From Lachnospiraceae bacterium (lineage in GTDB: Bacteria > Bacillota > Clostridia > Lachnospirales > Lachnospiraceae): a stretch of DNA of 43,586 bases. How positions within the stretch are numbered: the first letter of the stretch is position 1; each line of letters opens with the position of its first letter. The notes beneath the pieces were generated by a model. That model did not search any database, had not been told where the DNA came from, and saw only the letters and a list, made by a program, of their open reading frames with translations. The translations under genes and the position numbers were made by a program. The stretch lies in assembly GCA_017550535.1 (NCBI GenBank), contig JAFZOS010000023.1, forward strand, positions 1 through 43,586. Direction: 5' to 3'. This document shows positions 34,591-42,723 of the stretch, in pieces.

Positions 34591-36477
34591 ATGAATATTG
34601 CGGTCCAGGTCTGCGGACTGATAAACACAATAGTTCTTCTTATCTTTTATAACAGTTCCAAGCGTCTTATGCTGTATAAGCGCAGGATATTCTATTATAT
34701 CCTGCTCATCACGCTTTTCAATATCACAACAGATATACTGTCGGTATTTGCGATTCATTTTTCTGACAATCTATCCCCCATAGTCGTGGAGATATCCTGC
34801 AAGCTTTATCTGTGCATGCTGGTTGTGCTCAGCTGGTCGGCGCTTATATACACGATCTCGGATATCATGCCCAAACAGAAGCATATAATGGTGAGCAGCC
34901 TGCTTGCCATAGTCGGGATAATCGAATGCTTTATGGTCGTAAAGTACCCTATTTATGTATATAACGACGGGTATTACGTCTTCACCTACGGTATGAGCGT
35001 TAAGCTGCTGTATATCTTCGGAGCAGTGAATGTATGCGCCATATGGATATCCACCTTTGTTTTTTCGGACAGGATACTCTCAAGGCGTAAATATGCGGTA
35101 CGCCTGTGGATGGGCATCTGGCTTGCCGGCATGGTTATCCAGGCGATAAACAACTCCCTGCTTGTTGCCGGATTTGCGGCCTCGCTCGGGATGATGGTCG
35201 TATATTTCCTGCTTGAGAATCCCGAGGGTAATATCGATAAGCAGTTTGACTGTCTTAATTCGATCGCTCTTTCCGAGTATACCGGTGAATGCATCTTAAA
35301 CGAGGATCCTTTTATACTGTGCAATATTTCTTTTGACGATTCCGCCGCGGTTAAGGGCGGCGATGACAATGCCGAGAAGAAGCTTAAGGATCTTATTGAT
35401 TATCTTAATACATTTAAGGGAATAAACGTGTTCAAGAGCATTGACAAGAACATTATCATTACTTCAACGGCCCGGGATAAGATCTTAAATGTCATTAACG
35501 GCTTCAGGACACGGTACAGGCTGACTGATGCGTGTATAGCCGATTCGAAGGTGATCATGATAGAGGATGCCCACAGTTTTACGTCGATCGAGGAGATCCT
35601 GCGTCTTATAAACTATATGAAGAGCAGGCGAAGCGATGATGCGGAAAGCCTTGTAACCGTCACCGATAAGAATGTTGAGGATTATGAACGCCATGACATG
35701 ATGAAAGATGAAATAAGGCGGGCACTAAGGGAGGACAGGGTCGAAGTGTTCTTCCAGCCTATTTACAATACCGTCAGGAAATGCTTTACTTCCGCGGAAG
35801 CGCTTGTGCGCATAAGGAATAAGGACGGAAGCCTTATACCGCCCGGAATGTTCATACCGGTGGCCGAGGTGACGGGACAGATAAATGAACTGGGACGGCG
35901 GGTGCTTGAAAAGACCTGTGAGTTCATGGCAGGCAGTGAGGCGGCGGACTTAGGGCTCGAATACATCGAAGTCAACCTCTCCGTCGTTCAGGCTGAGCGT
36001 GTGACTCTTTTTGAAGAGATAATGGACACCGTCAAAAAGTACCGCGTGGAGCCGAAGCGCATAAACCTTGAGATCACGGAGAGTGCTCTCATACAGGCCA
36101 AGGATGCGGTGCTTGACAATATGAACCGCTTAAAGGACGTAGGGTTTACGTTTGCCCTTGATGATTTCGGCAAAGGAGAATCAAACCTGATGTACCTTGT
36201 CGAGATGCCGTTTGACATCCTTAAGCTGGATATGGATATGACAAAGGCATTCCATGTAAACGATAAGGCCAAGAGCGCCGTGAAGACAGTAAGGTATATG
36301 GCGGATGATATGAAGCTTAAGGTGGTTGCCGAGGGCATCGAAAACCAGAACGAGTTGGATGCGTTTGTTGAATATGATATCGACTATATACAGGGATACC
36401 ATTTCTCGAAACCGCTTCCGAAACCGGAATTCATCGATTTTGTAAGGAAGAACAACGAAGGCTGCAGGACAGCATGA
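34591..36477 (+). CDS. Membrane EAL-domain c-di-GMP phosphodiesterase
   Basis: Signalling protein of 628 residues. About seven hydrophobic helices fill the first 210 residues, like a 7TM sensor module with short loops only. A region at about 230-375 looks like a degenerate GGDEF domain without a GGDEF signature. The EAL domain (about 395-620) has E403-A404-L405, VNLSV, EITES and D524-D525-F526-G527, plus VVAEGIE and QGYHFSKPLP. The metal-binding and catalytic residues for hydrolysis of cyclic di-GMP therefore appear present, though DDFGKGES differs from the common DDFGTGYS. It lies 21 bases before potA with no terminator, suggesting joint transcription with the polyamine importer. Confidence 0.9.
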   Translation: MNIAVQVCGLINTIVLLIFYNSSKRLMLYKRRIFYYILLITLFNITTDILSVFAIHFSDNLSPIVVEISCKLYLCMLVVLSWSALIYTISDIMPKQKHIMVSSLLAIVGIIECFMVVKYPIYVYNDGYYVFTYGMSVKLLYIFGAVNVCAIWISTFVFSDRILSRRKYAVRLWMGIWLAGMVIQAINNSLLVAGFAASLGMMVVYFLLENPEGNIDKQFDCLNSIALSEYTGECILNEDPFILCNISFDDSAAVKGGDDNAEKKLKDLIDYLNTFKGINVFKSIDKNIIITSTARDKILNVINGFRTRYRLTDACIADSKVIMIEDAHSFTSIEEILRLINYMKSRRSDDAESLVTVTDKNVEDYERHDMMKDEIRRALREDRVEVFFQPIYNTVRKCFTSAEALVRIRNKDGSLIPPGMFIPVAEVTGQINELGRRVLEKTCEFMAGSEAADLGLEYIEVNLSVVQAERVTLFEEIMDTVKKYRVEPKRINLEITESALIQAKDAVLDNMNRLKDVGFTFALDDFGKGESNLMYLVEMPFDILKLDMDMTKAFHVNDKAKSAVKTVRYMADDMKLKVVAEGIENQNELDAFVEYDIDYIQGYHFSKPLPKPEFIDFVRKNNEGCRTA

Positions 36478-36498
36478 TAATAAATTAAGGAATGACTT

Positions 36499-37962
36499 AT
36501 GGAAGAGACAAAGACAATAATCAGGCTTGACGGAGTAAGGAAGTCTTATGACGGAAAAGTAAATGTTATCGAGGACTTAAGCCTTGATATAAACGAGGGG
36601 GAGTTTGTTACCCTGCTCGGACCTTCGGGCTGCGGAAAAACTACGATACTCAGGATGATAGGCGGATTTGACAAGCCGACCGAGGGCAGGATAATGCTCG
36701 ATGATAATGACATTTCGCTGCTTCCGCCCAACGAACGTCCGGTAAATACCGTGTTTCAGAAGTATGCGCTGTTCCCGCATCTTAATGTGTACGACAATAT
36801 AGCTTTCGGGCTTAAGCTCCTTAAAAAGCCCAAGGATGAAATAGATTCAAAGGTTAAGAAGGTGCTTGAGCTTGTCGATCTTGAGGGCTTTGAAAAGAGG
36901 AGCGTTTCAACCCTGTCGGGAGGGCAGCAGCAGCGTATAGCCATAGCGAGGGCGGTCGTTAACGAGCCGAGGGTCCTGCTCCTTGATGAATGCTTAAGCG
37001 CCCTTGATTATAAGATGCGCAAGGAAATGCAGCTTGAATTAAAGAGCATGCACAAACGTCTTGGGATCACCTTTATCTTTGTTACCCACGATCAGGAGGA
37101 AGCCCTTACAATGTCCGATAAGATAGTGGTGCTTGCGGACGGAAAGGTACAGCAGGTGGGTACTCCCGAGGAGATATACAACGAGCCCGCCAACGTTTTT
37201 GTGGCTGACTTTATCGGCGAGAGCAATATATTCAACGGCGTTATGAGCGGCCGTAAAAAGGCGGCTTTTGCGGGCACGGAGTTTGAATGCGTTGACGATT
37301 ACGAGCCCGGCAAGAAGATCGAGGCTGTCATACGCCCGGAGGATGTTACGGTTGTCGGTGCCGGTCAGGGACAGCTTACGGGCGAGGTTACGAGTGCCGA
37401 CTTTAAGGGAACGTTCTACATCACCTTCGTTCAGTGCGGCCAGTATGAGATGGAGGTACACTGCCTTGAACACTACAGGCCGGGTACTACGGTCGGGCTT
37501 AATGTGCTGCCCGATAATATCCATATCATACCTTACGATATGACCATAAACAATTTCTACGGTATCATAGACGGATTTGTGGACGGCAAGGGCTTATACC
37601 TTGTATTTAAGGACTTTTCGATGTTTGTCGATCAGCACAGGCTGTATCCTCAGTCAAGGGTTTCAAAAGGCAGGCTGCTTGATGAAAACGGCGAACACAT
37701 CGATTATCAGGGAAGGGAAGTCATAGCCTTCTATCAGCCCGAGGACGGAGATATGTCGGATGATGCCAAGGAAGGCGATGTTGTCGGAAAGATCGTATCC
37801 TTCTATTATATAGGCGATCATTACAGCTATACGATAAGGACGGACAGCGAGCTGGATTATGTTGTCGATGATGAGGATCTGTGGAACCAGGATGATAAGG
37901 TAAGCGTTATCCTGCCAAAGGATAAGATGAAATTCAGGTTAAGACAGGAGGAAGCGGATTGA
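36499..37962 (+). CDS. potA: PotA-like polyamine ABC transporter ATPase with C-terminal extension
   Basis: ATPase of 487 residues, longer than usual PotA (about 350-380). The core shows Walker A GPSGCGKTT (41-49), signature LSGGQQQRIAIARAVV, Walker B LLLDECLSALD and the H-loop in VTHDQEEALTMSD. In Walker B the residue after the catalytic Glu is Cys, where Pro is normal. After the first TOBE region (about 250-350) an extra 130 residues include FYGIIDGFVDGKGLYLVF and a second beta-rich unit, possibly a further TOBE-like pair. The potBCD genes follow with overlaps. Substrate is spermidine and/or putrescine by family and order. Confidence 0.9.
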   Translation: MEETKTIIRLDGVRKSYDGKVNVIEDLSLDINEGEFVTLLGPSGCGKTTILRMIGGFDKPTEGRIMLDDNDISLLPPNERPVNTVFQKYALFPHLNVYDNIAFGLKLLKKPKDEIDSKVKKVLELVDLEGFEKRSVSTLSGGQQQRIAIARAVVNEPRVLLLDECLSALDYKMRKEMQLELKSMHKRLGITFIFVTHDQEEALTMSDKIVVLADGKVQQVGTPEEIYNEPANVFVADFIGESNIFNGVMSGRKKAAFAGTEFECVDDYEPGKKIEAVIRPEDVTVVGAGQGQLTGEVTSADFKGTFYITFVQCGQYEMEVHCLEHYRPGTTVGLNVLPDNIHIIPYDMTINNFYGIIDGFVDGKGLYLVFKDFSMFVDQHRLYPQSRVSKGRLLDENGEHIDYQGREVIAFYQPEDGDMSDDAKEGDVVGKIVSFYYIGDHYSYTIRTDSELDYVVDDEDLWNQDDKVSVILPKDKMKFRLRQEEAD

Positions 37963-38744
37963 AGAAATCATTCCTTGACAGGAAGCAGCTTGCGATCCCG
38001 TATTTTATATATCTTGTGCTTTTTGTGGTGATGCCCCTGCTTGTCGTACTCTATTACGGGTTTACAGACGGTGAGGGCCATCTGTCATGCTACAATTTTA
38101 CGGCATTTTTCACAAACGGCAAGACCATGGGTACGCTCGTTTATTCGCTGATAATCGCCGTCCTGGTAACTGTCATCTGCCTTATCCTTGCATATCCTGT
38201 TGCATATATACTGGCCAAGGGGCAGTATGCAAGGAAGCATTCCTTCCTCATGGTGTTTGTCCTTCCCATGTGGATCAACTTTACGCTCCGTATTACGGCG
38301 CTTAAGGAGATACTTACACTTCTTGAGGGAAACCTTGCATATCATCCGTTTATGAACACGGTCATATGTATGGTATATGATTTCCTTCCGTTTATGATAA
38401 TGCCGCTTTTTAACGCGCTTACAAAGCTTGACAGATCGATGATCGAAGCAGGACATGACCTTGGTGCAACGTTCTGGCAGGTACTTATAAAGGTAATCCT
38501 CCCGCTTTCGGTCCCCGGCATCATAAGCGGTGTCACCATGGTGTTCCTGCCTGCGATGACCAATTATGTCGTGCTGGATATGGTGTATAACAGTACTTAT
38601 ATAATGGGAAGCCTTATAGGAAGCTATTTCAATTCGTATGACTGGAACAACGGATCGATCATATCGGCCATACTGCTTATGCTCATCGGATTCTTTACCA
38701 TATTTACGGATAAGGTGATATCGAATAAGGAGGCAGCGGCATGA
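37959..38744 (+). CDS. potB: PotB-like polyamine ABC transporter permease
   Basis: Membrane permease of 261 residues with six helices, BPD_transp_1 family. The EAA loop is IEAGHDLGATFWQVLIKV, followed by LPLSVPGI, characteristic for PotB. The start is TTG at 37959, overlapping the potA stop, with AGGAGG at 37946-37951 at good spacing. It overlaps potC by 4 bases. Confidence 0.92.
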   Translation: MKKSFLDRKQLAIPYFIYLVLFVVMPLLVVLYYGFTDGEGHLSCYNFTAFFTNGKTMGTLVYSLIIAVLVTVICLILAYPVAYILAKGQYARKHSFLMVFVLPMWINFTLRITALKEILTLLEGNLAYHPFMNTVICMVYDFLPFMIMPLFNALTKLDRSMIEAGHDLGATFWQVLIKVILPLSVPGIISGVTMVFLPAMTNYVVLDMVYNSTYIMGSLIGSYFNSYDWNNGSIISAILLMLIGFFTIFTDKVISNKEAAA

Positions 38745-39538
38745 AGAGATACGGACAGCATATGATCATATGGTTCGTGCTTGCGTTCTTATACCTGCCG
38801 ATCCTCATCCTTGCGTTTTACAGCTTCACCGGGTCCACCATGATAGGATCGGTGAGGGGCTTTTCAATGCAGAATTATGTGACTCTTTTTACGGTACCCG
38901 AGCTTCGTGCCATGATGTTCGGTACGCTTTCCCTTGCGGTGGCGGTAGCGGTCTTATCCGTACTGCTCGGGACGACCGGCGCCATCGGAGCATTTTATTC
39001 GAGGAAGGGTATAAGGCGTACGATAGAGGTTTTCAATGAAGTTCCGGTCGTCAATGCGGACGTTGTTACCGGCTTCTCGATATGCATATTCATGATAGTC
39101 CTGCTGCATATGGATAAGGACACGTATATACCGCTTGTCATAGCCCAGACGGCATTGTGTACGCCGTTTGTGTATCTTTCGGTCATGCCGAGGCTTAAGA
39201 TGATGGATAATTCCCTTTATGAGGCGGCACTTGATCTTGGCTGCGATCCCATGCTTGCGCTTAAGAAGGTCGTACTTCCCCAGATAAGGCCCGGTATCGT
39301 GTCGGGCTTCATGACGGCAGTGACTCTGTCCCTTGATGACTATTTTATCGCCACATACACGAAACCTGCGACATTTGATACTATAAGTACCTATGTCGTA
39401 AACGCTACAAGGGGCGCGCAGACCAGCATAAAAACTGCATTATGGGCGCTCTCGGCGGTCATGTTCGTTATAGTTATCGCCGTTGTTGCGGGTGCAAACA
39501 TAAAAGCGGGAAAAGATGAGGAGAATATAAGGGTATGA
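38741..39538 (+). CDS. potC: PotC-like polyamine ABC transporter permease
   Basis: Membrane permease of 265 residues with six helices, partner of PotB. It begins with a helix containing LAFLYLPILILAFYSF, typical for PotC. The EAA loop reads YEAALDLGCDPMLALKK, followed by LPQIRPGI. DDYFIATY in the second half is also usual. It overlaps both neighbouring genes by 4 bases (ATGA), giving coupled translation. Confidence 0.93.
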   Translation: MKRYGQHMIIWFVLAFLYLPILILAFYSFTGSTMIGSVRGFSMQNYVTLFTVPELRAMMFGTLSLAVAVAVLSVLLGTTGAIGAFYSRKGIRRTIEVFNEVPVVNADVVTGFSICIFMIVLLHMDKDTYIPLVIAQTALCTPFVYLSVMPRLKMMDNSLYEAALDLGCDPMLALKKVVLPQIRPGIVSGFMTAVTLSLDDYFIATYTKPATFDTISTYVVNATRGAQTSIKTALWALSAVMFVIVIAVVAGANIKAGKDEENIRV

Positions 39539-40965
39539 TGAAGATGTTCTCTTTAAAATCGCATTTATGCATTATACCGGCCTGTATCCTGCTCGCACTT
39601 GCTTTATCCGGCTGCGGCGGGGAAAGCTCGGATGCCGTTGTCCTTCGTGTATGCAACTGGGAGGAGTACATAGATGAGGGCGGCTGGGATGAGGACGAGG
39701 TCATCGAACTTGATGACGGAACATGCATTGCAGGCACAGACAGCCTTATCGAGGATTTTGAAGAATGGTACCATGAGACTTACGGCGTGCGGGTAAAGGT
39801 TGAGTATTCGACCTTCGGTACCAATGAGGAATTGTATAACCAGCTTACGATAGGGGATGTTTATGATATAGTATGTCCTTCCGAGTACATGATAATGAAG
39901 ATGATGCGGGAGGGGATGCTTGAGCCATATTCCGAAAGCTTCAAAGATACGGAAAATGAGGAAAATTACTATACAAGGGGGCTTTCTCCGTATATAAGGT
40001 CGGTATTTGACGATCTTTCAATAGATGGGGAGCAGTTAAGTGAATATGCGGCCGGTTATATGTGGGGTACCCTCGGGATCGTATATAATCCGGAAGAGGT
40101 AACGCAGGAAGAGGCAAAACACTGGGATATCCTTCTTAATAAGGATCATTTCAGGCGCATTACCATAAAGGACAGTGTCCGTGACGCTTATTTTGCCGCT
40201 GCGGCGATAAATTTCTATGATGAGATAACGGACCCTGCTTTTATGGGGGCTGCGGATTATCATGAAAGGCTTTCGGAGATCCTTAACCGTACGGATCCGG
40301 AAACGGTCAAGGCTGTTGAAGATATCCTTATAAAAGCCAAGGAAAACGTGTATTCCTTCGAAACCGACAGCGGTAAGGCCGATATGGTGACCGGAAAGGT
40401 GATAGCAAACGAGCAGTGGTCCGGTGATGCGGTGTATACGCTCGATCAGGCCGAGGAAGATGATGTTATGCTCTGTTATTCGGCCCCCGAGGAAGGTACC
40501 AACTTATGGTTTGACGGCTGGGTCATGCTGAAGGCGGGAATAGAAGAGGATGAGGCGAAGAAACATGCCGCGGAAGCCTTCGTCAATTATCTGAGCAGGC
40601 CGGAAAGCGCCGTGAGGAATATGTATTATATAGGATACACTTCGGTCATAGCAGGCGGCGGTTCGGATATCATATTTGATTACCTTAACTGGAATTATGC
40701 CGCAGATGATGAAGATGAAGCGGTTGAATATAATGATATAGGTTACTTTTTTGAAGCGGATAATGAAGAATCAAACGAAAAGTACACGGTGCTGACCACA
40801 AAAGATCAGTTAAACCGCCAGCTTTACGCACAGTATCCGCCGGCTTCGGTGGTCGACCGTTCCGTAGTTATGGCCTGTTTTGATGATGAGAGCAACGAAC
40901 GTATAAACCGTTCATGGACGAACGTAAGGTGTTTTGACTTAAATAAGCTGTTTGGAAGGAAATAG
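39535..40965 (+). CDS. potD: PotD-like polyamine-binding lipoprotein, enlarged
   Basis: Binding lipoprotein of 476 residues, about 120 longer than ordinary PotD. The signal peptide ends in LALSGC (lipid-carrying Cys27). The mature part begins with LRVCNWEEYI, the PotD hallmark, but an acidic insert of about 23 residues (from GWDEDEVIELDD) separates this from the next conserved part, and other inserts occur later (YAADDEDEAVEYNDIGYFFE). YDIVCPSEYMIMKMMREGML and AGYMWGTLGIVYNPEEV also match the family. It overlaps potC by 4 bases. Its stop is one base from the end of the convergent gene. Confidence 0.9.
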   Translation: MMKMFSLKSHLCIIPACILLALALSGCGGESSDAVVLRVCNWEEYIDEGGWDEDEVIELDDGTCIAGTDSLIEDFEEWYHETYGVRVKVEYSTFGTNEELYNQLTIGDVYDIVCPSEYMIMKMMREGMLEPYSESFKDTENEENYYTRGLSPYIRSVFDDLSIDGEQLSEYAAGYMWGTLGIVYNPEEVTQEEAKHWDILLNKDHFRRITIKDSVRDAYFAAAAINFYDEITDPAFMGAADYHERLSEILNRTDPETVKAVEDILIKAKENVYSFETDSGKADMVTGKVIANEQWSGDAVYTLDQAEEDDVMLCYSAPEEGTNLWFDGWVMLKAGIEEDEAKKHAAEAFVNYLSRPESAVRNMYYIGYTSVIAGGGSDIIFDYLNWNYAADDEDEAVEYNDIGYFFEADNEESNEKYTVLTTKDQLNRQLYAQYPPASVVDRSVVMACFDDESNERINRSWTNVRCFDLNKLFGRK

Positions 40966-40966
40966 A

Positions 40967-41662
40967 TCATTTATCTTTTGCGCTCCAGCGCTTGTAGAAT
41001 ATATAGGCAAGTATTCCCGCCAATATCGAGAATAGCAGGATGAGTATGAATGACCTGTAATCGGAGCGGTATGCGGCATTTCCCATAAGTGTGCTCACAA
41101 GGATTGACGGAATACGGCCTATCGACACTATCACAAACCATTCAAATACGGAAATGTCACTTAATCCCGCCACATAACAGAATTGATCCTTGGGCGTGTT
41201 TGGTATCATGAATGATACAAACATGAACAGCTTGAGTTTCGGCCGGTTAAGAATGGCGGCATATCTGTCAAATTCGTTGTTTTTAAAGAATATCCTGATT
41301 ATCTTCATTCCGAAGCGCTTTACGAGCAGGAATACGATCATGCTTCCCAATGTATCACCCACAAGGCAGATCACCGTGCCCCAAAGGACGCCGTATGAAT
41401 ACCCGGCCGCAATGTTTACCGGGCCTGCGGGGATTACCGAGATTATGACCTGAAGCACTTCGAGGCCTATGAAAATAAGCCAGCCCCAGGGGCCGTAGCT
41501 GTGTATCCATGCCCGGAATTCATCCTTGTCGGCCATCATTTCAATAAGGGGCCCGCTGAAGTAGAGTACAAGACCTGTCATTATGAGCACGGTCACGAAT
41601 AAGGCGATCGCAGCCGTCCAGAACTTTTTGGATCTAAGTAAATGCTTTATCATATGAACCAC
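40967..41662 (-). CDS. TVP38/TMEM64 (DedA superfamily) membrane protein
   Basis: Membrane protein of 231 residues with about 6 hydrophobic segments. IPAGPVNIAAGYSYGVLWGT and the FMIPNTPKDQFCYVAGLS region match the TVP38/TMEM64 SNARE-associated family, part of the DedA superfamily linked to lipid scrambling and membrane homeostasis. The start could be GTG at 41662 or ATG at 41653 (codon 4). No ribosome site precedes either, and a promoter (41663-41691) ends right at the GTG, so the mRNA seems leaderless or nearly so; ATG 41653 then fits best. It faces potD tail to tail with one base between the stop codons. Confidence 0.85.
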   Translation of the reverse strand: MVHMIKHLLRSKKFWTAAIALFVTVLIMTGLVLYFSGPLIEMMADKDEFRAWIHSYGPWGWLIFIGLEVLQVIISVIPAGPVNIAAGYSYGVLWGTVICLVGDTLGSMIVFLLVKRFGMKIIRIFFKNNEFDRYAAILNRPKLKLFMFVSFMIPNTPKDQFCYVAGLSDISVFEWFVIVSIGRIPSILVSTLMGNAAYRSDYRSFILILLFSILAGILAYIFYKRWSAKDK

Positions 41663-41691
41663 ATATTATTATATGAATAAAATGAAGTCAA
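41663..41691 (-). promoter_or_regulatory. Promoter of the TVP38 gene, giving a leaderless mRNA
   Basis: On the - strand TTGACT (41691-41686) and TAATAT (41668-41663) are 17 bases apart. RNA would start near 41656, three bases before the ATG at 41653. An overlapping TATAAT (41673-41668) would start RNA near 41661. Either way the leader is under about 10 bases. Confidence 0.55.
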
Positions 41692-41702
41692 TAAATTATT
41701 TG

Positions 41703-41731
41703 TTGACATGATGAGCCCCAAGGGCTATTAT
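41703..41731 (+). promoter_or_regulatory. Near-consensus promoter of the PAP2 phosphatase gene
   Basis: A perfect TTGACA (41703-41708) and TATTAT (41726-41731) are separated by 17 bases. The spacer contains a 5-bp palindrome AGCCC (41714-41718) CAA GGGCT (41722-41726), a possible small operator. The predicted RNA start near 41738 rules out the upstream in-frame ATG at 41736. Confidence 0.7.
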
Positions 41732-41771
41732 TCCTATGGTGTGTTTTGAAAGTATCGGAGGAATAAGGGTG

Positions 41772-42473
41772 ATGGATCCCAAAACATTGAAGAAATACGG
41801 CGGATACTTAAAGTATAAGTTTAACAGGTTCCTGCCGCTTCTTATATTCTTTATTTCGTACCTGCTGCTTTTTGCGGTGATCGAGCAGGTTGAGGCGCCG
41901 GAGTATCATTATACATATATGAGGCTCGATCGTCTCATACCGTTCTGTGAGTTCTTTGTTATCCCGTACTTTGCATGGTTTTTAATGGTTCCGGGGGTAT
42001 GCATTTACCTTCTTTTCCATAAGGAAAGTGAGTATAAGCGCATGAGTTACATGCTTGTTTTCGGTATGAGCGTCTTCATCGTGTTTTCGCTCATCGTGCC
42101 CACCAAGCTGTACCTTAGGCCTTATTTCGTACCCGGTGACAATATGTGCAGCAGGCTTGTGTCATATCTTTATTCGATCGATACATCGACGAACGTATTC
42201 CCCAGCATCCATGTATACAATACCTGTGTTGCCATGCAGGCCGTTATGCGGAGTAACACAAAGCTGTTCAAAAAGCCCGGGATGAGGATCGGTATAGATG
42301 TGCTTTCGGTACTTATCATACTTTCGACGGTGTTTATCAAGCAGCATTCGCTCCTTGACGTTGTTGGCGCGCTCCTGCTGTTTGTCCTTGCTGACAGGCT
42401 GGTAAGCATATATGTCGGCGATACATTCACCGAACCTGTATTCAGTAAGGAGCAGGCAAAGGAAAGAGCCTGA
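41772..42473 (+). CDS. PAP2-family membrane phosphatase
   Basis: Membrane enzyme of 233 residues with about 5-6 helices. The motif pieces FPSIHVYNTCVA (with the phosphatase His) and IKQHSLLDVVGALLL (second His and Asp) match the PAP2/inositolphosphorylceramide-synthase-like group, which removes phosphate from lipid phosphates on the outer membrane face. The first motif (KxxxxxxRP) appears as TKLYLRPYF. Start choice: GGAGG at 41757-41761 lies 10 bases before ATG 41772 and 7 before GTG 41769; either is possible. Likely substrates are phosphatidic acid or undecaprenyl pyrophosphate; the sequence does not decide. It is divergent from the TVP38 gene, another lipid-related membrane protein. Confidence 0.82.
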   Translation: MDPKTLKKYGGYLKYKFNRFLPLLIFFISYLLLFAVIEQVEAPEYHYTYMRLDRLIPFCEFFVIPYFAWFLMVPGVCIYLLFHKESEYKRMSYMLVFGMSVFIVFSLIVPTKLYLRPYFVPGDNMCSRLVSYLYSIDTSTNVFPSIHVYNTCVAMQAVMRSNTKLFKKPGMRIGIDVLSVLIILSTVFIKQHSLLDVVGALLLFVLADRLVSIYVGDTFTEPVFSKEQAKERA

Positions 42474-42478
42474 GCACG

Positions 42479-42517
42479 TTAATTAAATATTAACGAAATG
42501 TTCATAAAATGTTAACA
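42479..42517 (+). promoter_or_regulatory. Pho-box-like array: four hexamers at 11-bp period
   Basis: TTAATT (42479), TTAACG (42490), TTCATA (42501) and TTAACA (42512) are spaced exactly 11 bases apart with A-rich 5-base spacers. This matches the known PhoP box of Gram-positive bacteria (TTAACA-like repeats, 11-bp period). A GATAAT at 42544-42549 is a possible -10, which would start RNA near 42556. The gap 42474-42723 also holds the terminator at 42585-42612. Confidence 0.6.
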
Positions 42518-42584
42518 AAACAATATATTGGTCTGTAAGAAACGATAATCCACAAAATATTGCTATTATGTTTACCATATGATG

Positions 42585-42612
42585 AAAAACGCCCCTTGAA
42601 AGGGCGTTTTTT
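42585..42612 (+). terminator. Hairpin terminator, possibly bidirectional
   Basis: AAAAACGCCC (42585-42594) pairs perfectly with GGGCGTTTTT (42602-42611), giving a 10-bp stem with a CTTGAAA loop and a T run. The A run on the left could also serve in reverse. It lies 112 bases after the phosphatase stop and only about 30 bases after the start predicted from the GATAAT -10. Confidence 0.88.
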
Positions 42613-42723
42613 CATTGCCTGAAGCTGTGCGTCTACTGGAAAGAGAAGCACATTTTTGCTATCATATATCAGGATATGCAGTATTGTATCAAATTTATGT
42701 CAACCTACAGGGGGATGAAATAA

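Noticed and set aside
42620-42690. Second terminator (TGTGC/GCACA with T run) and a promoter before the acidic protein gene
   Set aside because: The stem is only 5 bp with a 17-base loop, and no -35/-10 pair with fitting spacing was convincing.
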